A stretch of DNA of 64,000 nucleotides from Coturnix japonica (taxonomy: Eukaryota; Chordata; Aves; Galliformes; Phasianidae). Position 1 is the first letter of the stretch, and the number at the start of each line of letters is the position of its first letter. Below are positions 13,191 to 24,077 of the stretch, one piece after another. The notes under the pieces were generated by a model. It had not been told where the DNA came from. It did not search any database and saw only the letters and a list, made by a program, of their open reading frames with translations. The stretch spans positions 1,326,809 to 1,390,808 of the forward strand of contig NC_029527.1 of the NCBI RefSeq assembly GCF_001577835.2. Reading direction: 5' to 3'. A program made the translations under genes and the position numbers.

Positions 13191-16100
13191 AATGGGATAA
13201 AATCCTTTCTTGTAAGTGAAACTGACCAGATACTGACAAGGATTATGCAAAAATAGCATCATAAAGAAGCATGCTTGTTTTACACAGTTATTGCCACTCA
13301 GAATGCAGATAGAAAACAAAAAGGCAAATAACTTGCTCCTAATTACTACCTGCAAGGTAATTCGCACCTGGAGGGGCTACATAGGAAGCATAAGCATCCC
13401 AACATGACAATTAGGAGAAGTGCATCCATTAGAAAGTGCATCTACTCGAACAGCATGCCGGGAAAGCCAAAAATAACAGCTGCTGCCACATCAGAACAGC
13501 TAAAGCACCGCGCACAGGCAGTGCCTGCAAAACAGAAACTAAGCAGCCATGCAGACACTTCCTCTTCCTCCCCCATGGCCCTTATGACAGCAGCAACAAA
13601 CCTGAGATTAAACACTCGCCAGCATCCTGCTCTGCATTCCTGTCACACTGGAATACAAAAGGGAAGCTGCCAGCTGCTCCTCTGCACATCTGAAGGGTTC
13701 CTTCAGTTTACAACAAGTTATATCAATAGTCAATGTGATTCTTGCAGAGGTTTCTGGCACACCTTCGTTCCTTTCACTCCTTCCTCCAGCCCACCCACCT
13801 CAGCTCACCAGGGAACCTTTGGATTTAGCAGCCTGGCTTCTGATACATCCTTTCTCAAAGGCTGAGAAGTCAGGAAATACAGACATTCCTTTGAGCCCAG
13901 TCATACCGTACAGGCACAGAGAAAGGGCTCTGCTGAACTGCCACACATCTGCAAACATCACAGGTTACGTTCAAACCTACACCCTGCCCAGCACCACAAC
14001 TGGGGTGATGCTGCCAACAGAAGAGGAAAAAACAGGCTGCTGCTTCCAGCACTAAGCTGCAGCCTTCCAGGACTCTGCAGCCCAGCAGCAGCACTGAACT
14101 CTGCTGCACATCTCCACCATGCTAATGCTAACTGATAGTGGATGGATCGGAGGAAGCTGATAGCAGTGTGTTAAGTACCTGGGTTACAACACAATGCCTG
14201 AGTGATGGCCCAGACAAGGTCTTCATCAGATATTCAATGGCTTCAACCACTTGTGCAAGGAATGTACCTGCTCAAGAGTAAAGGCTGTACATATTCAACT
14301 TCAGACTTAACACAATCCATAAGACAGCATGCTCTGCCTCATAACCCGCTCACCAGCTCCACTGCAACCTTGAGAAACAGAGAAATAAACTAACAATCAA
14401 GATCTATCCAGGCATCTGGTGATCTATGAAAGCAGGAGGTTGTGTCCTGCAAGCAGATGGTCAGCAGGCAGCTCCCAGCCTGGGCAGGGCTCACCACCTC
14501 ACGCTCATGGAGCTGCACAAGGTCACGTTTTCAGAGGTTGATAAATTTAATAAGCACCATATGTGGGCGAAGGAATGAGAGAAGAAAACACTAGGAAGCT
14601 TAGCATGGACGAGAATAGCGTGGAACTGCACGATTAAGAACAAATTGTAATGCTTGTCAAGGAGGCTAATTAACTGATTAAGGCTACGGGTACAACTTCA
14701 GCTCAGACATTTCTGGACCACAGTGCTTGCTACTTTAACCTTGACTTCCCAATACTGGCAACGGAAGCAGAGTAACATGCAAATCTGTGGTCGTGTACAA
14801 TCTGTCACTAAAGGGGGATCCCCCATAGCACATCTAATTGTGATTTTGCCTTCTGGAATGTTGTGAGAATAAGGACTTGCCTGATATTGCCATCCTTACG
14901 ATGAATCAGATCATCCTACTGCTCACAAAAGCAGGAGGAAAGGAGCTTGGTCAGAGTAAATGTCTTCAGCTCCCTGGTCTAACTGGTAAAGCTCACACAC
15001 TCAGCTGTCAGCAGGGAGAGGCCACGAGCCTCCTGTTGGCTGCAGACTTTAATTATATGAACTCAATGCAATAGGAGCTACATGGAGAAGGTGGCACAAA
15101 TTCCCAGTGACTAGAAGCAGCTCCTAGAAACCGCTCTCATCTCAGCAGTGATTCACGTTCACTTGTTCTTTTTCAACATCACAAACATGCACAGCTGCCA
15201 TGAGGGACTAGTGAGAATATCAACCACCCAAGGAAAAACACAGGCAGTGCTCAGAAGAGGTCCCTGTCCTTCTCAGTCTTGTGGTCTTCAATGACATGGT
15301 ATACACTGAATTCTGCCTCAGGGAGCCAATGCTCACTCCCCCTGCTCTCCCTAAGTCCCTATTAGACAGGAAGCAGAGGTGATGCCATGAAAAGGACACG
15401 TCAAGTCAGCCTGATAGACTCTAACTAGAACGGAACAGGTTGTTCATTCAAACATCTGGAAACAGTTAGATGAAACTAATGTAACTGGATGACAATTTAG
15501 CAAACATAAACAAGGGCTTTATGCAGTTGATACATCAGCCCAATGTTACCTTGGCACATAATGAGTCTATGCTTAATCTGAAGTGCACCACTGCTTCCAG
15601 CTCTAAAATAGGGCACTTACCTTAGGGCCGTGCTAAGCTAACTCAGCCACAGTGAAACACCCCTCAATCCCAGCAACAAGGAACTGTTAGGTAGGATTAA
15701 GCTGTCCCACATTAGGCCTGTTTTAGGTTAATGACGATGACACCTAACATATGATGCATCCAATTCTATATCAAGTTTCCATCAGACTTACAGTGAAAAG
15801 GGAGCTGGTCTGAAGCCAGCTAGAGCACCTTTCTACCTCGAAGCCCTGACTGTTAGCAGCCAGGTCAGCCATATCAGTTGAGCAGATAAGGATGTTACAG
15901 TACAGTTCTTTGTTAGCCATGCTGCCATCCACACGGATCAGCCAGGAGACCCACACCATCATAGAGCGCTTCCATAGCAAGTCTAAGCACTGGGATTCAG
16001 CTGCCAAAGCTCGAAATACGGAGCTGAGACAGAGGGGAGGAGAGCAGGGACACGGGCAAAGCGGCACCACAGAAACACAATGCGGGAAGGAAAAATGGGG

Positions 16101-16464
16101 GCTGTGCTGATTCAGAGCACTAAGATGGAGGGGCGCGGGGCCCGGCAGCAGCTGGGCTACAAACCCGAGCCCTCCCCAGCCATGGCCACATACAGGGACA
16201 CACACACACGGGCACAGCCGGGCACAGCCGTTCCGTCCCGATGCCGTTCCCTCACCATGCCGCTCTCATGGCACCGCCGCGCTCCGGGGGCTCCTGGCCG
16301 CACTCAGCGTCTGCCAAAGGAAGGGCACAAAGGAGGGGCCGCTCAGGGCCGCACGGCTCAGAGCCCGGCCCCAAACAGCCCCAAACAGCCCCGGCCCCAA
16401 ACAACCCCGGCCCGGCCCGGCCCCCCACCCCTCCCCGCCCATCCTTCCCACAGCCGCCCGCTCC

Positions 16465-16522
16465 CCATCCCATCCCCATCCCCATCCCCTCCCCATCCCC
16501 ATCCCCTCCCCATCCTCTCTCC
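16465..16522. repeat. (ccatcc)n / (ccccatc)n microsatellite
   Basis: A simple repeat of catcccc/ccatcc units lies inside the CpG island and makes one strand strongly C-rich. It sits on the intron side of the candidate first-exon donor of the leftward gene. Confidence 0.8.
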
Positions 16523-17004
16523 CCGCTCTGTGCCCCCCCATCCCCTCAGCCCGGCCCATCCCGCCGCTCTCACCGGGCCGGCTCCTCCTGCCCTCCCGGG
16601 CGCTGCCGACCCCCCGCGCTGCCGCCCGCCCCGCTCCGTTCCAATCAACAACAAGATGGCGGACAACGAGGGGGCGGAGTCCCGATGCGCGCCGTCATAG
16701 CAACCGCGCCGTCCAAGGCCCGCCCCGCCGCGCTCTGTGCCAATCAGAGGACGAGCCCCTCCCGCCGGGAGAGAAACAGCCGCGTTGATAGGTCGATGCG
16801 GACGTCGGTCAAGATTAAAGCCTCCCCGCCTCCGGATGGCCGCGCACGTTAGGCACACGTGACACCGGCCCGACGACCCGCCCTCCGGCGGACCGCGCCG
16901 TCTCATTGGCCACCAGGGAAGGGCGGCGGACCAATGGGCGCGGCGGAAAGAGCGCGGGCCGCGGTGGGAGCAGCGCTATGGGCACGGCCGGGACGACGGG
17001 ACGG

Positions 17005-17118
17005 GTTCGGTACCGGGCTCAGAACCGGGCTCAGAACCGGGCTCAGTACCGGACTCGATACCAGGTTCGGTACCGGGTTCAGTACCGGGTTCGGTACCGG
17101 TTCGGTACCGGGCTGTGT
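17005..17118. repeat. Minisatellite of about 10-12 bp units (ggtaccgggttc)
   Basis: About nine to ten imperfect copies of a unit reading ggtaccgggttc or ggctcagaaccg are arranged in tandem. The kpnI-like core ggtacc recurs at close spacing. Both strands are open over the array, giving repetitive peptides, but nothing suggests these are translated. The array lies between the CDHR4 3' end (about 17.2 kb) and the CpG-island promoter to its left. Confidence 0.85.
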
Positions 17119-17228
17119 TCGTGCCCCGGTTCTGTCCCGGTTGTCCGTCCCAGCTCCGCTCCAGGCTCCGTCCCTTCCCCCCCCCGCCGCCCCATGTCGC
17201 CCCATGTCAGTCACAGTTCAATGCACGG

Positions 17229-17234
17229 TTTAAT
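17229..17234 (-). terminator. CDHR4: CDHR4 poly(A) signal ATTAAA
   Basis: ATTAAA on the minus strand, 42 bp past the CDHR4 stop codon. No better signal lies between the stop and the minisatellite beyond, so the 3' UTR is probably well under 100 nt. Confidence 0.65.
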
Positions 17235-17275
17235 GGCTGCTCCCCGCTCCGGTTCCCGGTCCCGCTCGGTCCCGC

Positions 17276-20200
17276 TCAGATCCATCGCCGCTCCCCGGTG
17301 ACGCTGTTGAACACGTATCCCCTGCCGGTCCCTGCGGATACAGCCCCGCTCACACCGGCAGCTCAGCCCCAACCCCCCCCGGGGCGCGGCGCTCACGTGG
17401 GTCCTGCGCGCGGCCGTCGAAGGGCGGCGGTACCGGGAACCGGGATGAACCGGCCGGGCGGCTCCGAGCCCCATCGGCCGGGCTGCTCCGTGCTGCTGCA
17501 TCCCGGGAGCTGCGGGAACAGGAGCGGGCGGACAGCGCTGCTCACACCGGGGGGACATCGACACCCACGTGCCACATCCCCCCACACGGAACAACACGGG
17601 AACCTCCACTACACCCAGCGCCCACTGCCAGCACCCAGCACCCAGCACCCAGCACCCACCTCTCACTCAGTAGCGCCTCGTGGGGCTTTCGGCATCTGCA
17701 GGAGGAACAGAAACCAGCCCTGACCCCCCGCCCCGCTGTGCCATACCGTACCGTACCGTACCGTACCGTACCGTACCGTGCTGCTGGCCGGGGCTCACCT
17801 GCGCATCACACTGCGTGCCACCCAGCACAGGCTGCCCATGAACAGGGCTCCGGTTACGGTCAGCGCAGCCACAAACCAAGGCGGTGGGATCCAGACCAGC
17901 TCCGTCCTCCTGAGCACCAGCGGCTCCTTCCGCAGCGTCTGCAGGGCCAGAGGTGAGGGGTGAGGGGTGTCCCCGCCGGAGCCCCCCGTGGGGCGGGTCG
18001 CTGCTCACCGTGCTCGGGGCGGTGGTGCTGGTTGGTGCTGGGGTGCTGCGGGGGGTGACGTGCACGACCAGAGCCAGCACGGTGCTGCGGCGGGGGGGAC
18101 CGGCGCTGCCCCACACCTCCACCAGCAGCACGAAGGTGCGGGGCTCGGCCAGGCCGCTGGGGATGTAGGACAGCACGCTGCCCTCCTGCCGAAAGCGCCC
18201 ATCCTCGTTGCCTGCATTGGAGGGTCTGCTCAGCACCCGGCCGTGCCCAAGGGACGAGTCACAGCGCTCGGCTGCTCCTCACCTCCGACAATGGCATAGG
18301 ACAGCGTGCTGCCCTCGGGGTCCGCACGGCACAGCAGGCGGGTGACGGGCTGCCGGCTGCCTGTCCCGGCTGTGATCCGCAGCTCCTGCACCTCCGGGCT
18401 GCACAGTGGCGGCCATTCGGGCACAGCCTGTTGGGCGCAGAGCCGGCTCACCTTCATCCCAACCGGTCCCCGTGGGGACCCTCCAGCCCAGTGCCACCCC
18501 CGGGGCGGTCGCAGCGTCACGCTCACACCTGCAGGCGCACGGTCACATCACACAGGCGGCTCCGCCGGTTCCCCGGGTCCAGGTCGTTGTGGGTGTCCGT
18601 CAGCCGCACCGTCAGCCGGTATCCAGCACGTCGAGGGGCGCCGAGCGGCCCCACCACGCGGATCTCACCTGTGGGGTCATGCGAGCTGTCAGGCACCCAC
18701 ATGTGTCTGGGTTGTGGGGCAGGGGAAGGGCTGGGCGCCCACCGGTGTGTGCGTCGATGGAGAAGGGCTGTGCGGGGCCAGTGCCCCCTTCCAGGCTGTA
18801 CTCGAGGCTGTTTGGTGGGCGGTCACGGTCAGTGCCAACCACACGCCCCACGATGCTGCCAAAAGCTGCTGTCTCTGAGATGGTGAAGATGGTGCCATTG
18901 GGGCACTCCGGAGTGAATTCGTTGACAGGCATCACCGTCACAAGCACAGGTACGTGGGCTGCACAGCACACAGCACACAGCAGCACTGGCACCATCCCAC
19001 GGCTACACTGCACTAGGCATGCTCCATAAGGACGGTGCCACGCTGGTGCCCTCGGGGTTGGGCATCACTGAGGCCACAGGAGAGGAACCCTTCCTCTGCT
19101 GTGTGTCAGTTTGGGGTCCAAAGGGAGCTTTGCACATCTCCACCTTCACCGCCCTCAGGGTGAAGGGGACATGGGCACAGGGCGCAGGGGATGTGGACAC
19201 TCACTGCTCCTCAGGGGCTGTCCCCCCGCTGTCACCACGATGGTAGCTGTCAGCTGGAAGCCCACAGCAGCCATTGCCTCGGTGTCATAGTCCAGGGTGG
19301 TGTTGACCTGCCAAGCCATGGTGTCCTATGGTGCTGGGCATCCCCCAGAGCCACAGCCTGCTGTGCTGCTGGATGCCACAGGGACCCTGCTCCCCCGCTG
19401 GTGGCTCATCAGCCCTGGCCACACACACCTTCAGCTGTGGCCCCTCCATGTGGAAGTAGGAATGAGAGCCTGCTGGTCCCTCCAGCGTGTAACGCAGGGA
19501 CCCCTCATCGCCAGCAGGATCGGTGCATCTCAGTGTCACCAGCGTGCTGCCAAGGGACACTGTCTCACGCACCTGGGACCTGTGTGAAAGTGGCTGCTGC
19601 TCAGCAACACTTCCCAGGCACTGCAGAGCATCCCCCTCAAAACCCCAAACCATACACATAGAGGGCCGGCACACAGGATGGTGCCCTCCGGTCTGTCCCC
19701 TGCACCGTGACATTGAGCACAGCAGTGTCCTGGTCAGAGGGCTGCAGTGCGTTGTATGCCTGGACATGGAGGCGTGCGCTGGCCACATCCAGCCGACGTG
19801 TGCTGCGGATCTCACCCGTCACTGCAGGAGGTGGCACAGCCTTGAGCCAAGCACAGGGATGGGGACGGGGCAGCCATGGGGACCCTGCCACCGTGCTCAC
19901 CTTCATCGATGGTGAAGAGTGCTGGCGATGTGGGAGCGAGGATGGCATAATGGACATTGTCCCCACTGGCACGGACCTGTGTGATGACTTCCAAGGGGCC
20001 GATGCCCTGCGGCACCACCACGTCGTGCTGCGGAGCACTGCGGGCACAGCGGGCAGTGTGGCACAGCCTGGTGCTACCAGCACTCCCACCCAGCCAGCCT
20101 CACTCACAGGATGGTGACACGGGGGGGACGGCGCAATGGCAGCACTTCCACTGTCACTGCCCCACTGCAGTTCTGGCCATGCCGGTCCATCACCTCTATC

Positions 20201-21829
20201 TCCAGCCTGAATGTCTGCGGGCAGCACAGGGGTGGCTGTGAGACATCAGGGATGAGGACTGGAATGGGGATGGGGTTGGAGATGATGTTGAGGATAAGGG
20301 CAGGATGGAGGCAAGGATGGAAATAGGGGTGGGGTCAACAATGGAGAAGGAGACAGGGATAGGGATGGGGAGGGAAAGAGGCAAGATGGGGACAGGGATA
20401 GAGGCAAAGGCTGGGGATGGAGAGGGCCGTGAATAGGGCTTGGGTTAGGAATAGGAATGAGAATAGGGATGAAGAAGAGGATGAGAAGACTGGCATTGGG
20501 ATGGGCATAGGGACACGGATGAAGACGAAGTCAGGAATGCAAATCGTAGTGGGGATGGGATACAGAAGGGGACAGAGCTGGGGGCATGGTCAGGAATAGG
20601 AGAGCTGGAGCATTCCTGGGGTCTGCCTGGGGGGAGCAGGACACAGTGTGTGGTGCCAGGGGTGGTGGTGACAGTGCTGCCCGTGCAGGGACTCGTGCCC
20701 ACCTGGGTGTCCTTGCTGGGGCTGAAGCCACCATCGGGTGCCAGCACCAGGCCCTGACGGGTCAGTGTGAGTGGAGTGCCACTATTTGTGAGCTGGAACT
20801 GTCAGAGGAGAGATCAGAACTCCATTCCCGTGCTGTCCCCAGGGTCTGCTCCCTTTGGGAGGCAGCAGGACGCAGGGCATTGGCACTCACCGTCAGCCCA
20901 CCCGGTGGCTGTGCCTGCACCGCATACAGGAGCTCACGGGGTGCCACGTCTGCCCACACCTGCACCACGTCCCCACCAGCACTAGCAAACGGGAAGGCAC
21001 AGCGCAGCGCCTGTCCTGATGTCACCCTCACGTACAGCTTCCCTGTCACCTCCTGCTCCCCGGGACAGGCAGCGCGCAGCAACAGCATGTACCAGTTCAC
21101 CCTGTGGGCATCAAGCTCTGCGCCAGCTCGCAGTGTCACCTGTGTGGGGACATGGCACTCAGTGGGGTGCCACACGCTCCAGCCCCACTCCCTGCCCCCC
21201 AGCCGTACCTCTGCCCTATATGTGGAAGCGGGCACGCCATCGGCACTGATTGCAATGGGGTTGAAGGGGTGGTTGGGATCAATGTTGCGTGGGGTGACGC
21301 TGGAGGCACTGGACTCGACGTGCTGCAGTGTGACGTGGGGGCTGCTGCTGGCATTGCTGCAGGACACAGACACCTCGGCCACACGGGCACCCGGCGCAGC
21401 ATCCTCACTGAGTGTCACTATGCGAGGCAGGTCGGGCAGGGCTGGGGGGACACCCCAGGGTTGGCATCGTGTGGCCACGGCCACCAGCAGCTCACATGGC
21501 TGTCAGGGAACCGGGTCCTGTCCCCTGTCCCCATGGGGGTATGGGTGGCACCGCCGCTCTTACCTGCTGCCTTTACCAAGGTCCCTGCAAAGAGCACAGT
21601 GTCACTGCAGCCTGCCAGGCTGCCCCTGCAGTGCCCAGTGATGCCCCCAAGATATCCCAGACTCTGAAGCCGCCACCCCCTGTGCCCATCCTGGGGTGGG
21701 CACCCAAAGGACCCCATTTCCCGTCCCTCTTCTTTCGGTTCCTTTGAGTGCGGCTGAAGCCCAGGGCTGCCTACCTGGGGCACGGAGGAGGAGGAAGAGG
21801 AGGCAGGTGAGGTGTCCGTACGTGCCCAT
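17276..21829 (-). CDS. CDHR4: Cadherin-related family member 4, 18 coding exons, 788 aa
   Basis: Single-pass cadherin-like membrane protein of the CDHR4 family. Coding exons in order: 21775-21829, 21564-21584, 21209-21441, 20891-21139, 20703-20798, 20108-20214, 19901-20037, 19656-19821, 19429-19579, 19205-19307, 18743-18958, 18529-18668, 18283-18427, 18009-18211, 17799-17938, 17660-17695, 17397-17509, 17276-17331. All junctions are GT-AG, join in phase and total 2,367 bp. The start MGTYGHLTC is followed by a leucine-rich signal peptide. The ectodomain has worn cadherin motifs (NEFTPEC, VVGTDRDRP, LDYDTE, SIV/AIVGGNEDG). A membrane span lies at about residues 695-717 (WFVAALTVTGALFMGSL). The cytoplasmic tail ends FDGRAQDPRTGRGYVF...TGERRWI, which matches the mammalian CDHR4 tail as I recall it. 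The length equals human CDHR4 (788). Exon 2 is a 21-bp microexon. Function is poorly known in the family; adhesion is inferred from the domains. Confidence 0.9.
17618..17659. repeat. ccagcac heptamer repeat in a CDHR4 intron
   Basis: About five copies of ccagcac lie directly next to the splice donor of the 36-bp CDHR4 exon (donor begins at 17,659 on the minus strand), so the donor itself overlaps the end of the array. Confidence 0.75.
17742..17779. repeat. (ccgta)n pentamer microsatellite
   Basis: About seven exact copies of ccgta sit inside the 103-bp CDHR4 intron between coding exons 15 and 16. It begins about 15 bp after the exon 15 donor. Confidence 0.9.
20230..20600. repeat. Purine-rich, ggatgggg-type degenerate repeat in a CDHR4 intron
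   Basis: The plus strand is almost entirely G and A in variants of gggatg, gaataggg and gatggagg. It occupies most of the 488-bp intron between CDHR4 coding exons 5 and 6 (20,215-20,702). On the transcribed CDHR4 RNA the same stretch is pyrimidine-rich. Runs of three or more G recur at short spacing, so the plus strand could form G-quadruplex or triplex structures; that is inference. Confidence 0.75.
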
Positions 21830-22367
21830 GGTTTGGCAGCTGTTTGGGACAAGCCGGAGCTCGTTGCCACGGGCGTCGGGCACCACCCACGCGCGGCGTC
21901 ACGCCGGTCACCGCGGCTCCCAGCCCAGCCCCGGGGCGGGTGGGGGGTCAGGTCACGACCCCGCCGCGGCCGCCGATCCACGCCGCGCTCCGTGGGACCG
22001 GCTGAATTACCGGGCGGCTAATTGGAACCCTTCATTAGCAAAGCAGAGCGGCTAATAGCCGGCAATTAACAGGCGCGGGCGGGCGGCGGGTCTCCGCTCC
22101 CCTCCCCTCGGTAACGGGGCCGCCTCGCCCCGCGGGTCGTGTCCGGACGCGCCGAGCGGGGCCCCGGGGCGGCGGGCGGGGCGGGGCGGTGCCGGTGCCG
22201 GTACGGGCCGGGCTCACGTTACGGCGGCCCCATTGGCTGCGGCGGGCGGGGCGGCGCCGCGGCGGGAGGCGGCGGGCAGGGCCGGGGCTGAGCCGCGCTC
22301 CGCTGCTCCGCGGGGCCGCGGCCGCTCCGCCACCGGCACCGGCACCGGGAGCGGGGCCGGGCCGGGG
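21830..22367. promoter_or_regulatory. Divergent CDHR4/INKA1 promoter region
   Basis: Head-to-head region of 538 bp between the CDHR4 start codon (21,829, minus) and the INKA1 start codon (22,368, plus). It is CpG-island sequence with an inverted CCAAT box (cccattggc at about 22,229), several ggcggg Sp1-type boxes and a gccccggggc AP-2-like palindrome near 22,160. An AT-rich patch at 22,006-22,068 carries five TAAT/ATTA cores and is listed separately. No TATA box is placed convincingly for either gene. Confidence 0.7.
22006..22068. promoter_or_regulatory. Cluster of five TAAT homeodomain cores
   Basis: ATTA or TAAT cores occur at 22,006-22,009, 22,019-22,022, 22,034-22,037, 22,053-22,056 and 22,065-22,068. 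They lie within 63 bp of an otherwise extremely GC-rich island, about 300 bp before the INKA1 start codon. The density in such GC-rich surroundings suggests a homeodomain-bound element; no factor is identified. Confidence 0.4.
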
Positions 22368-24047
22368 ATGCACAGCGCCCGTCTGGACGGCGGCCTCGGG
22401 CAGCGCCGCGCCGAGCCGGTGAGTGCCGGACGGGTCGCGGCGTGTCGGGGCGCGGGGCCGCGGGTGACATCAGCGCGGTGACATCACGCGTGGGAGCACC
22501 GAGCCAGGGACGCGGGCGGGGGGCGCGAGGCCGGCGGGGAACGGACGGCAGCTGTCAGCCGCAGCACCGACACCGGCGGAGCCGGGACCCGCCGAGCCCC
22601 TCCCGCTCCGAGCCCTCCCAGCGCCCCACGGCGGGACGGGGCGGTGGCGGGGACCGGGGAGAGGGCGAGGGGAGAGAGACGTGAGGGCAGGGCAGAGGGG
22701 ACGGGGGAATGAACACCGGGCGTGCGGCTCCGCGGGCGGCGGGACGGGACGCGGAACGGGCCGCTATCCGAGAGAGGGAAGCGGACGTAGCAGCAGCTTT
22801 TGGGCTCAGACAATAGGAATTCAAGAAAGAGGAGCGGCCCGGCCGCGGGGACCGGGCTCTTTCCTTCCGCTGCCGCTCGGCAGCGCGCCCCGTTCCCCCG
22901 CCGCCCCTCGGCCCCGTGCGGTCGGGTCGCGTCGAAGCCGGGGGGGAAGCGGGTCCGACGGCAGCCGGAGCCCTCGCGCGGAGCTCCCTCCCTGGGGACG
23001 TCGCCCCGTCCCGTCCCGTCCCACCCATCGGGGCGCCCCGTGGCGGCGAGGGGCCGTGGCGGGGGGCGCGGGGCTGCTACGTGCCTCGGCCCCGTGTCAC
23101 TTCCCGCAGGCACGGCCGGGCCGGGCGCCGCTCGCTCCGACATGCCGCCGCACGCCGGGCCGGGGCTGCGGGAAAGCGGGGCCCGGGGCCGCGGGCGAGC
23201 CGGGACCTGCGCCCGCCGCCGGCCCGACGCTGAGCCGCCCTTCTCCCCGCAGCGCTGCCGCCGGGAGCACATGCCCGGCACGCGGCCGGCACAACACGAC
23301 CCCCGCCCCGCGCCCCGCCGGCCCGGCTCCGCCTGCAGCGAGGAGGAGCAGCGGGGCCCGGCCGCCCGCTCGCCCCCCGCCAGCGAGCGCAGCCTGGAGT
23401 GCGACTCGGGCTACTCGGAGGCCTCCGGGGGCACGTGGCGCGAGGACGAAGCTCCGGTGCTGCGGCGGCCGCCCCCGCCCTCCCTGCGCCATCACCGACT
23501 CTCCGCCGTCGTGCCCCCGCCCGCCCCCGCCCGCCGCGCCCGCCCCAAATCCACGTCGGACGCCTGCCTGGAGCAGTGGCGGGCGCTGGAACCGGCCGAC
23601 GGGAGGGACTGGACGGTGTCGCTGCTGTCGCAGAGCCGCAACCGGCAGCCGCTGGTGCTGGGGGACAACTGCTTCGCCGACCTGGTGGAGAACTGGATGG
23701 ACCTGCCCGAGGTGGGCGCCGAGCCCCGACGCCGACCGACCGCGGAGCCCTCGCGTCGGCTGGGCAAACCGCCCGCCTTCCTGCTCAGCCTCTCGGGCAA
23801 CGTGCGCCGCAAGCTGGCCAGCATGGCCCGGCCACGAGGAGCCGACGGAGCCCGGCCGGGGGGCCGCGACCCCGCCAAGCGCCTGTCGTGCCCGCTGGGG
23901 CTGGGCGGGCAGCCCAAGGGAGCCTGCTTCCATCAGTCCCACAGCAACATCGCCCAGCTGGCCACGGACTTCCACCGCTTCACCGCCCTCATGAACAGCC
24001 GCAGCCGCCAGCCCATCATCTGCAACGACGTCATCGGCTACATCTAG
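22368..24047 (+). CDS. INKA1: Inka box actin regulator 1 (PAK4 inhibitor), 2 exons, 281 aa
   Basis: INKA1 (formerly FAM212A) binds and inhibits the kinase PAK4 and affects actin and cell movement. Coding exons are 22368-22418 and 23253-24047, joined in phase 0 across an 834-bp very GC-rich intron. Exon 1 encodes MHSARLDGG..., and the MHSARLD start is shared with mammalian INKA1. The Inka box lies at about residues 138-170, with core LLSQSRNRQPLVLGDN followed by CFADLVENWMDLPE. The C-terminus ends NSRSRQPIICNDVIGYI, a second R-x-R-Q-P motif. Both segments are known in the family to contact the PAK4 catalytic domain. The middle is proline- and arginine-rich and probably disordered. Length is close to the mammalian protein. 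It reads divergently from CDHR4 and converges on UBA7. The wide open frame upstream of 23,253 is intron, not coding. Confidence 0.93.
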
Positions 24048-24071
24048 CTCCGCCATGCCCCCCCCGCTGTA

Positions 24072-24077
24072 AATAAA
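24072..24077 (+). terminator. INKA1: INKA1 poly(A) signal AATAAA
   Basis: Canonical AATAAA 25 bp after the INKA1 stop codon, giving a very short 3' UTR. It lies about 100 bp from the opposing UBA7 signal. Confidence 0.85.

Larger units (their letters stand above)
1..16575 (-). other. Probable first intron of a leftward gene (IP6K1 by synteny); no coding exon seen
   Basis: I read both strands and found no open frame here with a recognisable protein family and no plausible coding exon pair. The sequence is AT-richer than the block to its right. Reading frames are short and their peptides are low-complexity or unrecognisable. The right end runs into a CpG island carrying a good leftward splice donor (16,575), as expected if this is the first intron of a gene reading to the left. 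In mammals the neighbour on this side of CDHR4 is IP6K1 (inositol hexakisphosphate kinase 1), which has a non-coding first exon and a long first intron. The assignment rests on that gene order alone; none of its coding exons is in the window. Visible repeats are two CR1 LINE tails, listed separately. Confidence 0.4.
16240..17200. promoter_or_regulatory. CpG-island promoter left of CDHR4 (probable IP6K1 promoter)
   Basis: The region is very GC- and CpG-rich, with CCAAT boxes in both orientations (near 16,640, 16,740, 16,909 and 16,932), an E-box cacgtg at about 16,856, and a gacgtc CRE-like core at 16,801. On the minus strand, the sequence ending at 16,576 is followed by a consensus donor (GTGAGA, 16,575 downward). 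I take about 16,576-16,680 as a candidate non-coding first exon of the leftward gene. On the plus strand a caagatggcgga match to a YY1 site lies at about 16,651; YY1 sites of this orientation usually sit just downstream of a start site, so the island may also fire rightward. No TATA box is evident. Confidence 0.55.

Noticed and set aside
16241-17301. Long frames on both strands in the leftmost CpG island
   Set aside because: They are encoded by catcccc repeats and the ggtacc minisatellite. The peptides are simple repeats, with no promoter-exon structure supporting translation.
22681-23252. Long rightward reading frames through the INKA1 intron, open into exon 2
   Set aside because: They are open because the sequence is nearly stop-free at this GC content. 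The peptides are Pro/Arg/Gly-rich with no family resemblance, while the 22,418/23,253 junction gives the expected INKA1 start MHSARLD joined in phase.
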